NCBI RefSeq assembly: GCF_018137945.1
Contig: NZ_CP073089.1
Location: 3,472,001-3,536,000, forward strand
Direction of reading: 5' to 3'
Source of the DNA: Brevibacterium sp. W7.2
GTDB taxonomy: Bacteria; Actinomycetota; Actinomycetes; Actinomycetales; Brevibacteriaceae
DNA: 64,000 bases
The notes below the pieces were generated by a model that saw only the letters and a program-made list of their open reading frames with translations, had not been told where the DNA came from and searched no databases. Within the stretch, counting starts at the first letter, position 1, and each line of letters starts with the position of its first letter. This document shows, piece by piece, positions 27,403 to 36,456 of the stretch. Position numbers and translations under genes: made by a program.

Positions 27403-28158
27403 TCAGAAGTAAACGGCAAGCGGCCCCCGCGGACCGTCGACGACCTCGACGGGAGTGTCGAAGACGCGGCTGAGCACCTCGGTGGTCATGATCTCCTCCG
27501 GCGTTCCGAACTCGACGACCGCGCCGTTCTTCACCGCGCAGATGTGGTCGGCATAGTGGCCGGCGAAGTTGATGTCGTGGATGACGATGACGATCGTGCG
27601 CCCCATCTCCGTGGCCGCCCGGCGCAGGTGCTGCATCATCTGCACCGAGTGCTTCATGTCGAGGTTGTTGAGCGGTTCGTCGAGGAGGACGTAGTCGGTG
27701 TCCTGGGCGAGCACCATCGCGACGTAAGCGCGCTGCCGCTGGCCGCCGGAGAGCTCGTCGATGAACCGGTCCTCGAGCTCGCCGAGCTCGAGGAAGTCGA
27801 TCGCCCGGGACACGATCTCCTCGTCGGCGACGGTGAGCCGGCCCTTCGAGTACGGGAAGCGGCCGAAGCCGACGAGCTGGCGGATCGTCAGCCGGGTGAT
27901 GAAGTGGTTCTCCTGGCGCAGGATCGAGACGATCTTCGCAAGATCCTTCGACTTCGTCGCCGCGACGTCGAACCCGGCGACCTCGATGGCTCCGGCATCG
28001 AGGCCGAGGAGGCGCCCGATCATCGTCAGCAGCGTCGACTTCCCCGCCCCGTTCGGGCCGACGAGGGCGGTCACCCCGCCGGCGGGGATCTGCAGGTCGA
28101 CGGGGCCGATCTGCGTGGCTTCGCTGTAGTTCTTGGCAACGCCGGACAGTGTGATCAC
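27403..28158 (-). CDS. Siderophore ABC importer, ATP-binding protein
   Basis: 251-residue ATPase of the iron-siderophore/FecE type. Walker A GPNGAGKSTLL near residue 35, signature LSGGQRQRAYVAM, Walker B YVLLDEPLNNLD and the H-loop IVIHDINF are all visible. Start is GTG at 28158, overlapping the permease stop (GTGA). Last gene of a four-gene importer of the YclNOPQ/CeuBCDE type. The operon sits under a DtxR box and should be induced by iron limitation. Confidence 0.94.
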   Translation of the reverse strand: MITLSGVAKNYSEATQIGPVDLQIPAGGVTALVGPNGAGKSTLLTMIGRLLGLDAGAIEVAGFDVAATKSKDLAKIVSILRQENHFITRLTIRQLVGFGRFPYSKGRLTVADEEIVSRAIDFLELGELEDRFIDELSGGQRQRAYVAMVLAQDTDYVLLDEPLNNLDMKHSVQMMQHLRRAATEMGRTIVIVIHDINFAGHYADHICAVKNGAVVEFGTPEEIMTTEVLSRVFDTPVEVVDGPRGPLAVYF

Positions 28159-29246
28159 AGTCGACCCTTCCGCATGATGACGAAGAGGAACACGCCTCCG
28201 CCGATGACTTCGATGATGATGGACACGACACCCTCGGCGTAGAAGATGTTCTTGAGGATGAAGTACGCGCCGCCGAGGATGACGAACCCGAGAAGGGCGG
28301 CCATCGGCAGGACGTACCGGTGGTCGTAGGTGTCGGAGAGCTGGTAGGCGAGCATCGCGACGAGGAACCCGAGGAAGATCATCGGCCCGATCATCGACAC
28401 GGACACGGCCATGAGGATCGAGACGAAGAAGAGGATCGTGATGGTCTCGCGGGAATGGCTGAGCCCGAGGTTGCCGGTCACGGACTTCCCGAGGGCGAGG
28501 ACGTTGAGGCGCGAGGAGCGGAGGTAGATCGCCGCGCACGCGACCAGGCACAGCGGGATCGCGACGGGCAGGTACGAGGCGTCGGAGTTCGCGATCGACC
28601 CGAAGAGGCGGGCGGAGAGGACGTCGAATTCGCTCGGCGTCAGGGTCCGCTGCATGAACGTCGCCACCGATCCCAGCCCGCCGCCGATGACGACGCCGAC
28701 GAGGAGCATGACCTCGACGTTCGCGTACCTCCCCGACAGCAGCCAGCCGTAGAGGGCGAGCGAGAGCCCGACCATGACGACGAGCTGGACGGTGAAGGGC
28801 ACGAGGCCGCGGAGTTCGACGATGGCGGTGACCCCGAAGAAGTACATCGCCGAGGTCTGGATCGCGACGTAGAGCGACTCGAATCCCATGATCGAGGGCG
28901 TGATGATCCGGTTGTTCGTCACCGTCTGGAAGGCGACGGTGGCGAAGGCCTGGCAGAGGGCGACGATGATGAGGACGACGAGGCTGCGCCCCCGCAGGCC
29001 CGCGATGAGCCAGAATCCCTCGTCGGTGATCGGCAGCGGGTTGTCCCACGCGAGGAGCCCGAAGGCGATCGCGATCGCGGCGACGGCGAGGACTGCGATG
29101 ATCGTCCAGTACCGGCGCCGGGCCCGTGGGGTCGTCAGCGCACCGGAGTGCCGGGGTGTCGTCCTGGGCGCCGAGGCGGGGCCCGGGACCGTTTCCGCGC
29201 TGAGCCGGGGACGGGGGTCGGGGGCGTTCATGCTCGTGTCTCTCAT
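28155..29246 (-). CDS. Siderophore ABC importer, FecCD-family permease 2
   Basis: 363-residue FecCD-family permease with about nine hydrophobic segments after a polar, Pro-rich N-terminal tail of 45 residues. GLRGRSLVVLIIVALCQAFA near residue 85 and SMIGPMIFLGFLVAML near 290 correspond to conserved permease regions. ATG at 29246 is separated by one base from the stop of permease 1; ATG at 29231 is an alternative. Confidence 0.92.
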   Translation of the reverse strand: MRDTSMNAPDPRPRLSAETVPGPASAPRTTPRHSGALTTPRARRRYWTIIAVLAVAAIAIAFGLLAWDNPLPITDEGFWLIAGLRGRSLVVLIIVALCQAFATVAFQTVTNNRIITPSIMGFESLYVAIQTSAMYFFGVTAIVELRGLVPFTVQLVVMVGLSLALYGWLLSGRYANVEVMLLVGVVIGGGLGSVATFMQRTLTPSEFDVLSARLFGSIANSDASYLPVAIPLCLVACAAIYLRSSRLNVLALGKSVTGNLGLSHSRETITILFFVSILMAVSVSMIGPMIFLGFLVAMLAYQLSDTYDHRYVLPMAALLGFVILGGAYFILKNIFYAEGVVSIIIEVIGGGVFLFVIMRKGRL

Positions 29247-29247
29247 T

Positions 29248-30336
29248 TCAGCCGCGCCTCCTCTGACGCAGGAGGAGGGCGATGAAGACGGCCGCGCCGA
29301 CGATGCCGAGGATGAGTGAGACCGGGACCTCGAACGGGGCGATGATGACCCGGCCGATGAGGTCGCAGACGGTGACGATCGCGATGCCGAGCAGGCACAC
29401 CCACGGCAGGTTCGAGCGCAGATCGTCGCCGCGGACCATCGAGACGACGTTGGGGACGATGAGGCCGAGGAACGGCAGGTAGCCGACGACGACGGTGACG
29501 ACGCCGGTGGCGATCGCGACGAGGATCGTGCCGATGAGGATGACCTGGTTGTACTTGAGTCCGATGCTCGTCGAGATGTCCTTGCCGAGGCCCGCGACGG
29601 TGAAGCGGTCGGCGGTGATGAAGACGGCGACGACGACGACGGCGACGATCCAGAGGACTTCGTACTGGCCGCGGAGGATCGAGGTGAAGCTGCCGGCGAA
29701 CCAGATGCCGAGGCTCTGGAGCATGTCGGTGCGCACCGCGATGAACGTCGAGACCGCCCCGACGACCGCCCCGAGCATGATCCCGACGATCGGGACGATG
29801 AGGGAGGACTTGAGCGAGACGCGGCGGAGGAAGAGGAAGAAGACGATCGTGCCGATGAATGCGGCGAGGATCGCGCCGATCATCCGCTGCACGATCGTCG
29901 CGTCGGGGTAGATGATGACGGTGAGCATGAGGCCGAGGCCCGCCCACTCGGTCGTGCCGGTCGTCGTCGGTTCGACGAAGCGGTTCTGCGTGAGCAGCTG
30001 CATGACGAGTCCGCACATCGCCATCGCCGCGCCCGCGAGGATGAGCGCGATCGTGCGCGGCACCCGGGTGATCTGGAACATCTCCGCACCGTCGGCGGCG
30101 CCGAAGATGTCGTAGACCCCGGTGAGCAGGGAGGCGGCGATGAGCCCGAGCACCCCGATCGTCGCGAGCACGAGCTTCCAGCTCAGCAGCCGGTTCCCGC
30201 CCGCGGTGCCGGTGGACCCGGCTGATCGGATGGGGCGTGGACCGGCGACGGCGGCGACCGCCTCGGCGGGGGAATCCCCATTTGCCGAGGCGGTCGCCGT
30301 CACCCGTGACCGGGACGTGTTCTCTGGTGTCGTCAT
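29248..30336 (-). CDS. Siderophore ABC importer, FecCD-family permease 1
   Basis: 362-residue inner-membrane permease. RVPRTIALILAGAAMAMCGL near residue 92 is the hallmark of FecCD transporters, and GYLPFLGLIVPNVVSMVRG marks the conserved coupling region. The first 50 residues are polar and Ala-rich and are encoded by DNA with a perfect 15-bp inverted repeat. ATG at 30336 lies 37 bases after the binding-protein stop. Confidence 0.92.
   Translation of the reverse strand: MTTPENTSRSRVTATASANGDSPAEAVAAVAGPRPIRSAGSTGTAGGNRLLSWKLVLATIGVLGLIAASLLTGVYDIFGAADGAEMFQITRVPRTIALILAGAAMAMCGLVMQLLTQNRFVEPTTTGTTEWAGLGLMLTVIIYPDATIVQRMIGAILAAFIGTIVFFLFLRRVSLKSSLIVPIVGIMLGAVVGAVSTFIAVRTDMLQSLGIWFAGSFTSILRGQYEVLWIVAVVVVAVFITADRFTVAGLGKDISTSIGLKYNQVILIGTILVAIATGVVTVVVGYLPFLGLIVPNVVSMVRGDDLRSNLPWVCLLGIAIVTVCDLIGRVIIAPFEVPVSLILGIVGAAVFIALLLRQRRRG
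30253..30298. repeat. 15-bp perfect inverted repeat in the permease 1 start region
   Basis: GGCGACCGCCTCGGC (30253-30267) is the exact reverse complement of 30284-30298, with a 16-base loop. It falls inside codons 13-28 of permease 1, close downstream of the binding-protein gene. Such a stem could reduce read-through or translation so that the lipoprotein is made in excess over the permease. Confidence 0.6.
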
Positions 30337-30373
30337 CCTGCCGTTTCCCGTTGTGCCGCGGCGGCCTGCCGGT

Positions 30374-31363
30374 TTACTTCGCCGCTTCGAGCTTGTCGGC
30401 GAAGGAGTTGAAGAACTCGGTGTAGGTCTGGATGCCCTCGTTGAGGTAGGTGTCCTGCGGGAAGTAGACGATCTTGTCGTCCTTGATCGCCGGCACGTCC
30501 TTGAGCGCCTCGGACTTCTCGAGCACCTCGGCCGCCGGGGCCGAGCCCTTCTCGCGCTCGTCGGGAGCGAAGGAGGCGTCGCGGTCGAGGACGAGCATGA
30601 GGTCGGGCTGCGACTGGGCGATCGCCTCGACGGAGACGTCGTCGCCCTTGTCGACATCGCTGCCGTCTTCGACCTCGAGGGCCGGTTCGAGATCGAGGAT
30701 GTCGAAGACCGGGCCGACGGTGCGTCCCACGCCGGGTGCGGAGTAGCCGATCTCGCCGGCGGTGGTGATGAGGCCCATGGCCTTGTCGCTGCCGTTGTAC
30801 GCGGCCTTCGCGCGCTCGATCGAGGCGTCGAAGTCCTCGACGAGCTTGGCTGCTTCGTCCTGCTTGCCGAAGACCTCGCCGAGGGTCGTCGTCTGGCGGC
30901 GCAGCTCCTCGTCGAAGGACTGGTCGTCACGCGGATCGAGTTCGAGGACGACGGCCTCGGGAGCGAGCTTCTGCAGGTCGTCGTGGTACTGGGCGAAGCG
31001 CTGCCCGTTGACGATGAGGTCGGGCTTCGCGGCAGCGACCTGCTCGAGGTCGGGTTCGCGGTGGTTGCCGAGGTTCTTGATGGTCTCGTCCGTCGTGTAC
31101 GAGAGGCCTTCGGGCATGAGGCTGACGGCGGCGCCGCTGAGCTCGACGCCCCACGAGTCGAGGGTCTCGAACGTGCGGTTGTCCGTGGCCACGACGGAGG
31201 TCGGCGGGGTCGTCACGGTCTGCGTGCCGTTGTTGTCCTCGACCTCGACGGTGCCGGCACCCGAGGTGCTCTGCTCGCTGGATTCGGCGCTGGCAGCGCA
31301 ACCGGACAGGGCCAGGGCCAGGGCGCCGACAGCGGCACCGAGGCGGAGGCGGGTCGAGATCAT
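30374..31363 (-). CDS. Siderophore-binding lipoprotein
   Basis: 329-residue substrate-binding protein of an iron-siderophore ABC importer. A lipoprotein signal peptide is clear: MISTRLRLGAAVGALALALS then GC, with lipobox LSG-C22, so the mature protein is anchored outside the membrane. A Ser/Thr/Gly linker is followed by the periplasmic-binding fold (class III, FecB-like). Resembles the YclQ/CeuE group that binds catecholate-type chelates. ATG at 31363 has GAAGGAA upstream. First gene of the operon. Confidence 0.93.
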   Translation of the reverse strand: MISTRLRLGAAVGALALALSGCAASAESSEQSTSGAGTVEVEDNNGTQTVTTPPTSVVATDNRTFETLDSWGVELSGAAVSLMPEGLSYTTDETIKNLGNHREPDLEQVAAAKPDLIVNGQRFAQYHDDLQKLAPEAVVLELDPRDDQSFDEELRRQTTTLGEVFGKQDEAAKLVEDFDASIERAKAAYNGSDKAMGLITTAGEIGYSAPGVGRTVGPVFDILDLEPALEVEDGSDVDKGDDVSVEAIAQSQPDLMLVLDRDASFAPDEREKGSAPAAEVLEKSEALKDVPAIKDDKIVYFPQDTYLNEGIQTYTEFFNSFADKLEAAK

Positions 31364-31420
31364 CGTGTTCTACTTCCTTCAGGGGACAGCGTGCGTGGTC
31401 AGATGTGAACCATCTGCGCA

Positions 31421-31439
31421 TTAGCTTAGCCTAAGCTTC
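31421..31439. promoter_or_regulatory. DtxR/IdeR iron box
   Basis: TTAGCTTAGCCTAAGCTTC matches the DtxR/IdeR consensus TTAGGTTAGSCTAACCTAA at 15 of 19 positions and is itself nearly palindromic. It lies 58 bases upstream of the siderophore-binding protein start. Iron-bound DtxR would repress the importer here. Confidence 0.88.
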
Positions 31440-31515
31440 AAGAAATAGACGACGTCGATATTGCGTTATTCAGGTCACAGTTTCCCGCGCGGGGATCCTC
31501 AGACTCCGGCAGGGT

Positions 31516-32520
31516 TCAGACCACGGCGAGGAGGCGGTCGAGCTCGGCGGGCGAATCCGCGGCAGCGGTCGCGCCGCGACTGCCTCCCCGGCGCACAGCA
31601 GCGCCGGACTCCTCGGCGATGAGCGCTCCCCCGGCGTAGTCGTAGATCCCGAGTCCGCGCTCGGCGTAGCTCGTCACCTTGCCTTCGGCGACCATGCAGA
31701 GGTCGATCGCCGCAGATCCGCACCGGCGGATGTCGTTGTAGCCGGAGAGGAGTTCGGGCAGCTTCGCCAGCTGGGCCGCCCGCCCCTCCTCCGTGTAGGC
31801 GAATCCCGTCGCGAGCAGTCTCCCGCTCAAGCCCGCAGGCTCACCGGTCAGACGGGTCGCCGGAATCACGGCAGCGGAGTCGCCGGGCTCCGGGAGCCGA
31901 TCGACGAGGCGGCCGTCGACGCGGTAGGCACCGTGTCCGCGGCCGGCCAGCCAGGTCGCCCCGAGTCCCGGGGACGCCACCAGCCCGATCAGCCAGCCCT
32001 CGTCCTCGCTTCCGGGCACAGCGGCCTCAGGGTCAGTGCCCTCAAAGTTCGCGTCGGCACCGCGGCGCACGCCGACGGAGAACGCGAAGTGCTCGATGCC
32101 GCGCACGAAGTTGACCGTGCCGTCGATGGGGTCGACGTGCCACTCGAGCTGCTGATCGCCATCGAGGTCGGCCGCGACGAGCGCGCCGGCTCCGGGGTCG
32201 AAGAAGCTCAGCCGCCCGAGCAGGACGCGGCCGAAGAAGTCGACAGGGCCGATCGCCTCGGCGCCCTCTTCGCCGATCATCAGGTCACCCGGGCGCACGG
32301 CGCGCAGATATCCGCGCACGAGCGCTTCGATCTGGGCATCCGCGGCCGTGACGAGATCGTTCGGAGACGATTTCGTGTCGACGACCGAGGCATCGAGGTC
32401 GGCGCCGAGGACGGCACGCCACTGGGACATCTGCTCCCAGGCGATGACGGAGAGATCTGCCGCGATGCGGACGAGCGGGTGATCGGAGAGGCTGCGCGGC
32501 AGCGAACCGGATGCTGTCAT
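31516..32520 (-). CDS. Inositol-monophosphatase-family phosphatase
   Basis: 334-residue Mg-dependent phosphatase of the IMPase/FBPase/histidinol-phosphatase family. Metal sites are visible as GEEGAE (residues 83-88), DPIDGT (130-135) and YDYAGGALIAEESGG near 300. Longer than the typical 260 because of linkers around residues 95-125 and 150-175. Substrate could be inositol-1-phosphate, histidinol phosphate or another phosphomonoester. ATG at 32520. Confidence 0.9.
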   Translation of the reverse strand: MTASGSLPRSLSDHPLVRIAADLSVIAWEQMSQWRAVLGADLDASVVDTKSSPNDLVTAADAQIEALVRGYLRAVRPGDLMIGEEGAEAIGPVDFFGRVLLGRLSFFDPGAGALVAADLDGDQQLEWHVDPIDGTVNFVRGIEHFAFSVGVRRGADANFEGTDPEAAVPGSEDEGWLIGLVASPGLGATWLAGRGHGAYRVDGRLVDRLPEPGDSAAVIPATRLTGEPAGLSGRLLATGFAYTEEGRAAQLAKLPELLSGYNDIRRCGSAAIDLCMVAEGKVTSYAERGLGIYDYAGGALIAEESGAAVRRGGSRGATAAADSPAELDRLLAVV

Positions 32521-32896
32521 GCGGCCACCTTAACGCGCGGTCGCACGCGCATGCCGGGCCGCCCGAGCCCGCCGAATGTCACACGATCATCACAATCGGA
32601 AATTCTCGGACGCGCGGAATCTCCGCGACGCTATCGTTCACCTGACATGGATCGAACGCTCAGCTTCCGTCCACTCAAAGTCCAGCGGAATGGGTTAGTT
32701 TAACGCCGAGAATTAATCCTGCTTTACCGTGTAAATATCAATTCGGAAAACTCGGAGAGATTATTCCGGGACAATACATGGGAACTGTCGATTTCCGCAT
32801 CCCGCGGTGCCGCCTCCGCGCCGCACCGGGCGCCGGAGAGCGCGCGCGAGCGCAGGGTCGCCGACGGCGGCCCCGCGCTTCACGCGTTCACATGAC
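32521..32896. other. A/T-rich intergenic region
   Basis: 376 bases with clearly lower GC than the rest of the window, especially 32690-32790 (for example gtttaacgccgagaattaat). An 18-codon frame MDRTLSFRPLKVQRNGLV occurs at 32647-32703 but has no clear ribosome binding site. No tRNA or hairpin terminator is convincing. It may hold promoters for the flanking minus-strand phosphatase gene or an unannotated small RNA. Confidence 0.4.
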
Positions 32897-33214
32897 TCAC
32901 TCGGCAGCGACGGCCGATGTCTCAGCGGCCGGGACCGAGGCACCGGAGCCAGCCGCTCCGGCCTGCGATCCGGCCTTCTCACCAGAGTTCTCTGCGCGTT
33001 TGACGCGACCATGACGCCGCACGATCTCCTGCACCGCCTGAGACGAGGTGCCGGCGGCCTCGGCGATGGCGCCGAAGGTCGCTCCCTCCTCGCGAGCGCG
33101 GAGGATCGACATGACGTAATTCGTGTTGATCTTGGTCCGCTGTCGGGAAATTCTCCTCACAGCCGCAACCAGGGCTGTCTGATCTACTGTTAATTCACGA
33201 GCGCGACGTGACAT
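32897..33214 (-). CDS. Small basic helix-turn-helix protein
   Basis: 105 residues. The middle part, NTNYVMSILRAREEGATFGA then IAEAAGTSSQAVQEIVRRHG (about residues 32-70), looks like a helix-turn-helix with a sigma-like or homeodomain-like fold. The N-terminus is Arg-rich and the C-terminus is a disordered Ala/Gly/Ser tail. ATG at 33214 has AAGGAAAG upstream. A/T-rich DNA on both sides resembles the setting of nucleoid-associated or phage-derived regulators. No family is recognised. Confidence 0.75.
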   Translation of the reverse strand: MSRRARELTVDQTALVAAVRRISRQRTKINTNYVMSILRAREEGATFGAIAEAAGTSSQAVQEIVRRHGRVKRAENSGEKAGSQAGAAGSGASVPAAETSAVAAE

Positions 33215-33344
33215 TGTTCTTTCCTTGCCTGCACATGTGGCCCACCGCCACAGGAAAATGTCCTTCCATTAAATACCACGACGCCTATGCGACGCCAATT
33301 TTTCCCGAATACTGGAAGCGGGGGAGCTTATGCTCCACCGAATA

Positions 33345-33375
33345 GTTACAAAACGGTAACGGAGTGCAATTGCAC
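33345..33375. promoter_or_regulatory. Two palindromes upstream of the FAD/Fe-S oxidoreductase gene
   Basis: GTTAC-6-GTAAC (33345-33360) is followed at once by the perfect 12-bp palindrome GTGCAATTGCAC (33364-33375). Both lie 70-100 bases before the ATG at 33445 in A/T-rich sequence. They are candidate operators, for example for a GntR-type lactate or hydroxyacid sensor, but no such regulator gene is adjacent. Confidence 0.5.
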
Positions 33376-33444
33376 CTTATGGCAACGCTATTTGCCCATT
33401 CGGTGCACTCGATCGCCTGCGCTGACGGTGGCAGAATGCACACC

Positions 33445-36372
33445 ATGACGACTTCGGAGCGCCCGCTCACCGGGCAGTCTGCCGCTCTTCCCGCCGTCGC
33501 GGACATCGTCGCCGAACTCGCCCGGGCCGGTCTCGAGGTCACGGCGGATCCCGCCGACCGGGCCGCCTACTCCTCCGACGCCTCGCTCTTCCGTCTCGTG
33601 CCGGCGGCCATCGTCTTCCCGCGGGGTGCCGACGACGTCGCGGCGGTCCTCGCGGTGTCCCGCCGCCTCGGCGTGCCCGTGACGAGTCGGGGTGCGGGCA
33701 CGTCGATCGCCGGCAATGCGATCGGCACCGGGATCGTCCTCGACTTCTCCCGCTATATGACCGCGGTCCTCGACCTCGATCCGGCCGCGCAGACGGCCTG
33801 GGTCGAGCCCGGCTGCGTCCACGCCACCCTGCAGGCGGCAGCCCGGGTCCACGGTCTGCGCTTCGGACCCGACCCCTCGACGCACACGCGCTGCACGATC
33901 GGCGGCATGATCGGCAACAACGCGTGTGGCCCGCGCGCGCTCGGCTACGGCCGGACCGGCGCGAACCTCCTGGCGCTCACCGTCATGCTCGTCGACGGCA
34001 CGATCGTCGACCTCGACGAGACGAACCCGGAAGCGCTCTTCCCGCGCCTCCACGCGCTCGTCGCCGACCGCCTCGGCGTCATCCGCACCCATCTCGGCAC
34101 GTTCTCCCGGCAGGTCTCCGGCTACGGACTCGAGGCCCTGCTGCCGGAGAACGGCTTCGACGTCCGTCGCGCCTTCGCCGGCTCCGAGGGCACGTGGGGC
34201 ATCGTGCTCGCGGCGAAGATGCAGCTCGTCAGGGAACCGGCCCACACCGCAGCGGTCGTCCTCGGGTACCCGGACATGGTCGCCGCCGCCCATGACGCGC
34301 CGCTGCTGAGCGACTTCCCCGTCACCGCGTGCGAAGGGCTCGATTCGCGGATGCTCGATCGCGTCGTCGCGGCCAAGGGCGCCGAGGCGGTTCCCGCGCT
34401 GCCGGACGGCGCGGGCTGGCTCGTCGTCGAACTCACCGGCGACGACGAGGCCGTGCTCGCCGGTCAGACGCAGCGGCTCATCGCCGAGGCGCGTGCCGGC
34501 GATGCCGCAGTCCTCGATGCCGAGGCCGCTGCCGAGGTGTGGGCGATCCGCGCCGACGGGGCCGGACTCGTCTCCCGCACCCCCGACGGACGGGACGCCC
34601 ATGCGGGGTGGGAGGATTCCGCGGTCCCGGTCGAGCACCTCGGCGACTATCTCCGGGATCTCATGGATCTGCTCGACGAGCACGGTCTGTGGGGCATCCC
34701 CTACGGGCACTTCGGGGACGGGTGCCTGCACATGCGCGTCGACTTCCCGCTCGAGGCGGCCGGCGGGACGACGGTGATGCGGGACTTCCTCGTCGCCGCG
34801 ACGCGGCTCGTCGCCCGCTACGGCGGGTCGGTCTCCGGCGAGCACGGCGACGGACGGGCCCGGTCGGAGCTGCTGCCGCTCCTCTACCCGCCCGAGGTCA
34901 TCGACCTCTTCCGCGCGGTCAAGGAGCTCTTCGACCCGCGGCATCTCCTCGGCCCCGGCGTCATCGTCGATCCCGATCCGCTCGACGCAGCGATCCGGCT
35001 GACCCGGCTGCCCGAGCGCGAGCGGCTCCCCGGTGAGCTCGCGTTCGCCTATCCCGGGGACGCCGACGGCTTCGCCTCAGCCGTCCACCGGTGCACCGGG
35101 GTGGGCAAATGCCGCGCGGATTCCGCCGCGACCGGTGGGACCATGTGCCCGTCGTTCCAGGCCACACGGGATGAGAAGCATTCGACGCGGGGCCGGGCAC
35201 GGGTGCTCCAGGAGATGGTCTCCGGCGATCTGCTCGCCACCGCGTGGGACTCCCCCGCCGTCGCCGAGGCGCTCGACCTGTGCCTGTCGTGCAAGGCGTG
35301 CGGCAGCGAATGCCCGACCGGCACGGACATGGCGACGTACAAGGCCGAGGTCCTCCACCAGTCCTACCGGGGACGGCTGCGGCCGCGCTCGCATTACTCG
35401 CTCGGGTTCCTCCCGCAGCTGGCGCGGGCCGTGACCCCGCTCGCGTCCCTGGTCAACCGGGTGGCGCGGCTGCCCGGGATCGGCACGGTGGGCAAGCGGC
35501 TGGCCGGGATCGACGCCCGCCGGACGATTCCCGTGTTCGCGTCGACGACATTCCGGTCGTGGTGGTCCTCCCTCGCCGAGGCGGGGGCGGGCAGATCCCG
35601 TGCGGGCGCCGCGGCCCGTGCGGACCGCCTCGGCGAGGTCGTCCTCTTCGCGGACACATGGTCGAATCACTTCTCCCCGCGGATCCTCGGTGCGGCCGTC
35701 GCGGTCCTCGAGCACGCCGGCGTCACGGTCCGGGTCGTCGAGCAGACGGTGTGCTGCGGTCTGCCGCTCATCTCCACCGGTCAGCTCGATGTCGCGCGGA
35801 CGAACCTCGGTGAGACCATCGCGGCCCTCGATGCGACGGGCGACGTTCCCATCGTCGGGGTCGAGCCCTCGTGTCTGGCCACGCTGAAAGACGATGCGCA
35901 GAAACTCCTCGGCGGGGAGGCCGCCGCCCGGGTCGGATCGCGCGTGCAGACGCTCGCGCAGTTCCTCCTCTCCGTCGGAGCCGAACTGCCGGATCTGCGC
36001 GGGGTGAGTGCGACCGTGCAGCCGCACTGCCACCAGTCCGCGGTGCTCGGCACCGCCGCCGATCGCGAGCTGCTCTCCCGGGCCGGGGCGACGGCGCGAT
36101 TCCTCGGCGGGTGCTGCGGGCTGGCGGGGAACTTCGGAGTCGAGGAGGGCCATTACGAGACCTCGGTCGCCGTCGCCGAGGTGGCCCTGCTCCCGGCGCT
36201 GCGCGACGCAGGCGACGGCGGAGCAGAAGGCGGAGCAGACCGCGAGCTCATCGTCGTCCTCGCCGACGGCTATTCGTGCCGCACGCAGATCGCCGATCTC
36301 AGCGACGCTCAGGGCGTCTCACTCGCCGAACTCCTCGCGTGGGGTCACGGCCTCGACACACCCCGCCCGTGA
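33445..36372 (+). CDS. FAD-linked oxidase with C-terminal Fe-S (CCG) domain, D-lactate-dehydrogenase-like
   Basis: 975-residue fusion of a GlcD-type FAD-binding oxidase and a GlcF-type iron-sulfur protein. The FAD domain is marked by GVPVTSRGAGTSIAGNA, PSTHTRCTIGGMIGNNACGP and GYGLEALLPENGF in the first 260 residues; SGEHGDGRARSELL lies near residue 475. Ferredoxin-type cysteines occur in GVGKCRADS and CLSCKACGSECPTG, and two CCG motifs (QTVCCGLPLIS, LGGCCGLAGNFG) follow. Such proteins oxidise D-lactate, glycolate or D-2-hydroxyacids and pass electrons to quinone. ATG at 33445 preferred; ATG 33436 possible. Confidence 0.92.
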   Translation: MTTSERPLTGQSAALPAVADIVAELARAGLEVTADPADRAAYSSDASLFRLVPAAIVFPRGADDVAAVLAVSRRLGVPVTSRGAGTSIAGNAIGTGIVLDFSRYMTAVLDLDPAAQTAWVEPGCVHATLQAAARVHGLRFGPDPSTHTRCTIGGMIGNNACGPRALGYGRTGANLLALTVMLVDGTIVDLDETNPEALFPRLHALVADRLGVIRTHLGTFSRQVSGYGLEALLPENGFDVRRAFAGSEGTWGIVLAAKMQLVREPAHTAAVVLGYPDMVAAAHDAPLLSDFPVTACEGLDSRMLDRVVAAKGAEAVPALPDGAGWLVVELTGDDEAVLAGQTQRLIAEARAGDAAVLDAEAAAEVWAIRADGAGLVSRTPDGRDAHAGWEDSAVPVEHLGDYLRDLMDLLDEHGLWGIPYGHFGDGCLHMRVDFPLEAAGGTTVMRDFLVAATRLVARYGGSVSGEHGDGRARSELLPLLYPPEVIDLFRAVKELFDPRHLLGPGVIVDPDPLDAAIRLTRLPERERLPGELAFAYPGDADGFASAVHRCTGVGKCRADSAATGGTMCPSFQATRDEKHSTRGRARVLQEMVSGDLLATAWDSPAVAEALDLCLSCKACGSECPTGTDMATYKAEVLHQSYRGRLRPRSHYSLGFLPQLARAVTPLASLVNRVARLPGIGTVGKRLAGIDARRTIPVFASTTFRSWWSSLAEAGAGRSRAGAAARADRLGEVVLFADTWSNHFSPRILGAAVAVLEHAGVTVRVVEQTVCCGLPLISTGQLDVARTNLGETIAALDATGDVPIVGVEPSCLATLKDDAQKLLGGEAAARVGSRVQTLAQFLLSVGAELPDLRGVSATVQPHCHQSAVLGTAADRELLSRAGATARFLGGCCGLAGNFGVEEGHYETSVAVAEVALLPALRDAGDGGAEGGADRELIVVLADGYSCRTQIADLSDAQGVSLAELLAWGHGLDTPRP

Positions 36373-36396
36373 GCTGTGCCTCCGGGGACAGTCGGG

Positions 36397-36456
36397 CTCA
36401 GGCCTTCGCGGTGAGACTCAGGCCTTTGCGGTGAGACTCAGGCCTTCGCGGTGAGG
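36397..36456. repeat. Three tandem 20-bp copies at the 3' end of the Usp gene
   Basis: CTCAGGCCTTCGCGGTGAGA is repeated at 36397, 36417 and 36437 with one or two changes. The copy at 36437 contains the Usp stop codon and its last five codons (LTAKA); the other two lie beyond the stop. Confidence 0.85.

Noticed and set aside
33388-34944. Long minus-strand frame opposite the FAD/Fe-S oxidase
   Set aside because: Antisense shadow; the plus-strand protein has intact FAD and Fe-S motifs.
36397-36456. CRISPR array
   Set aside because: Three 20-bp units are directly tandem with no spacers and overlap a gene end; no cas genes are present.
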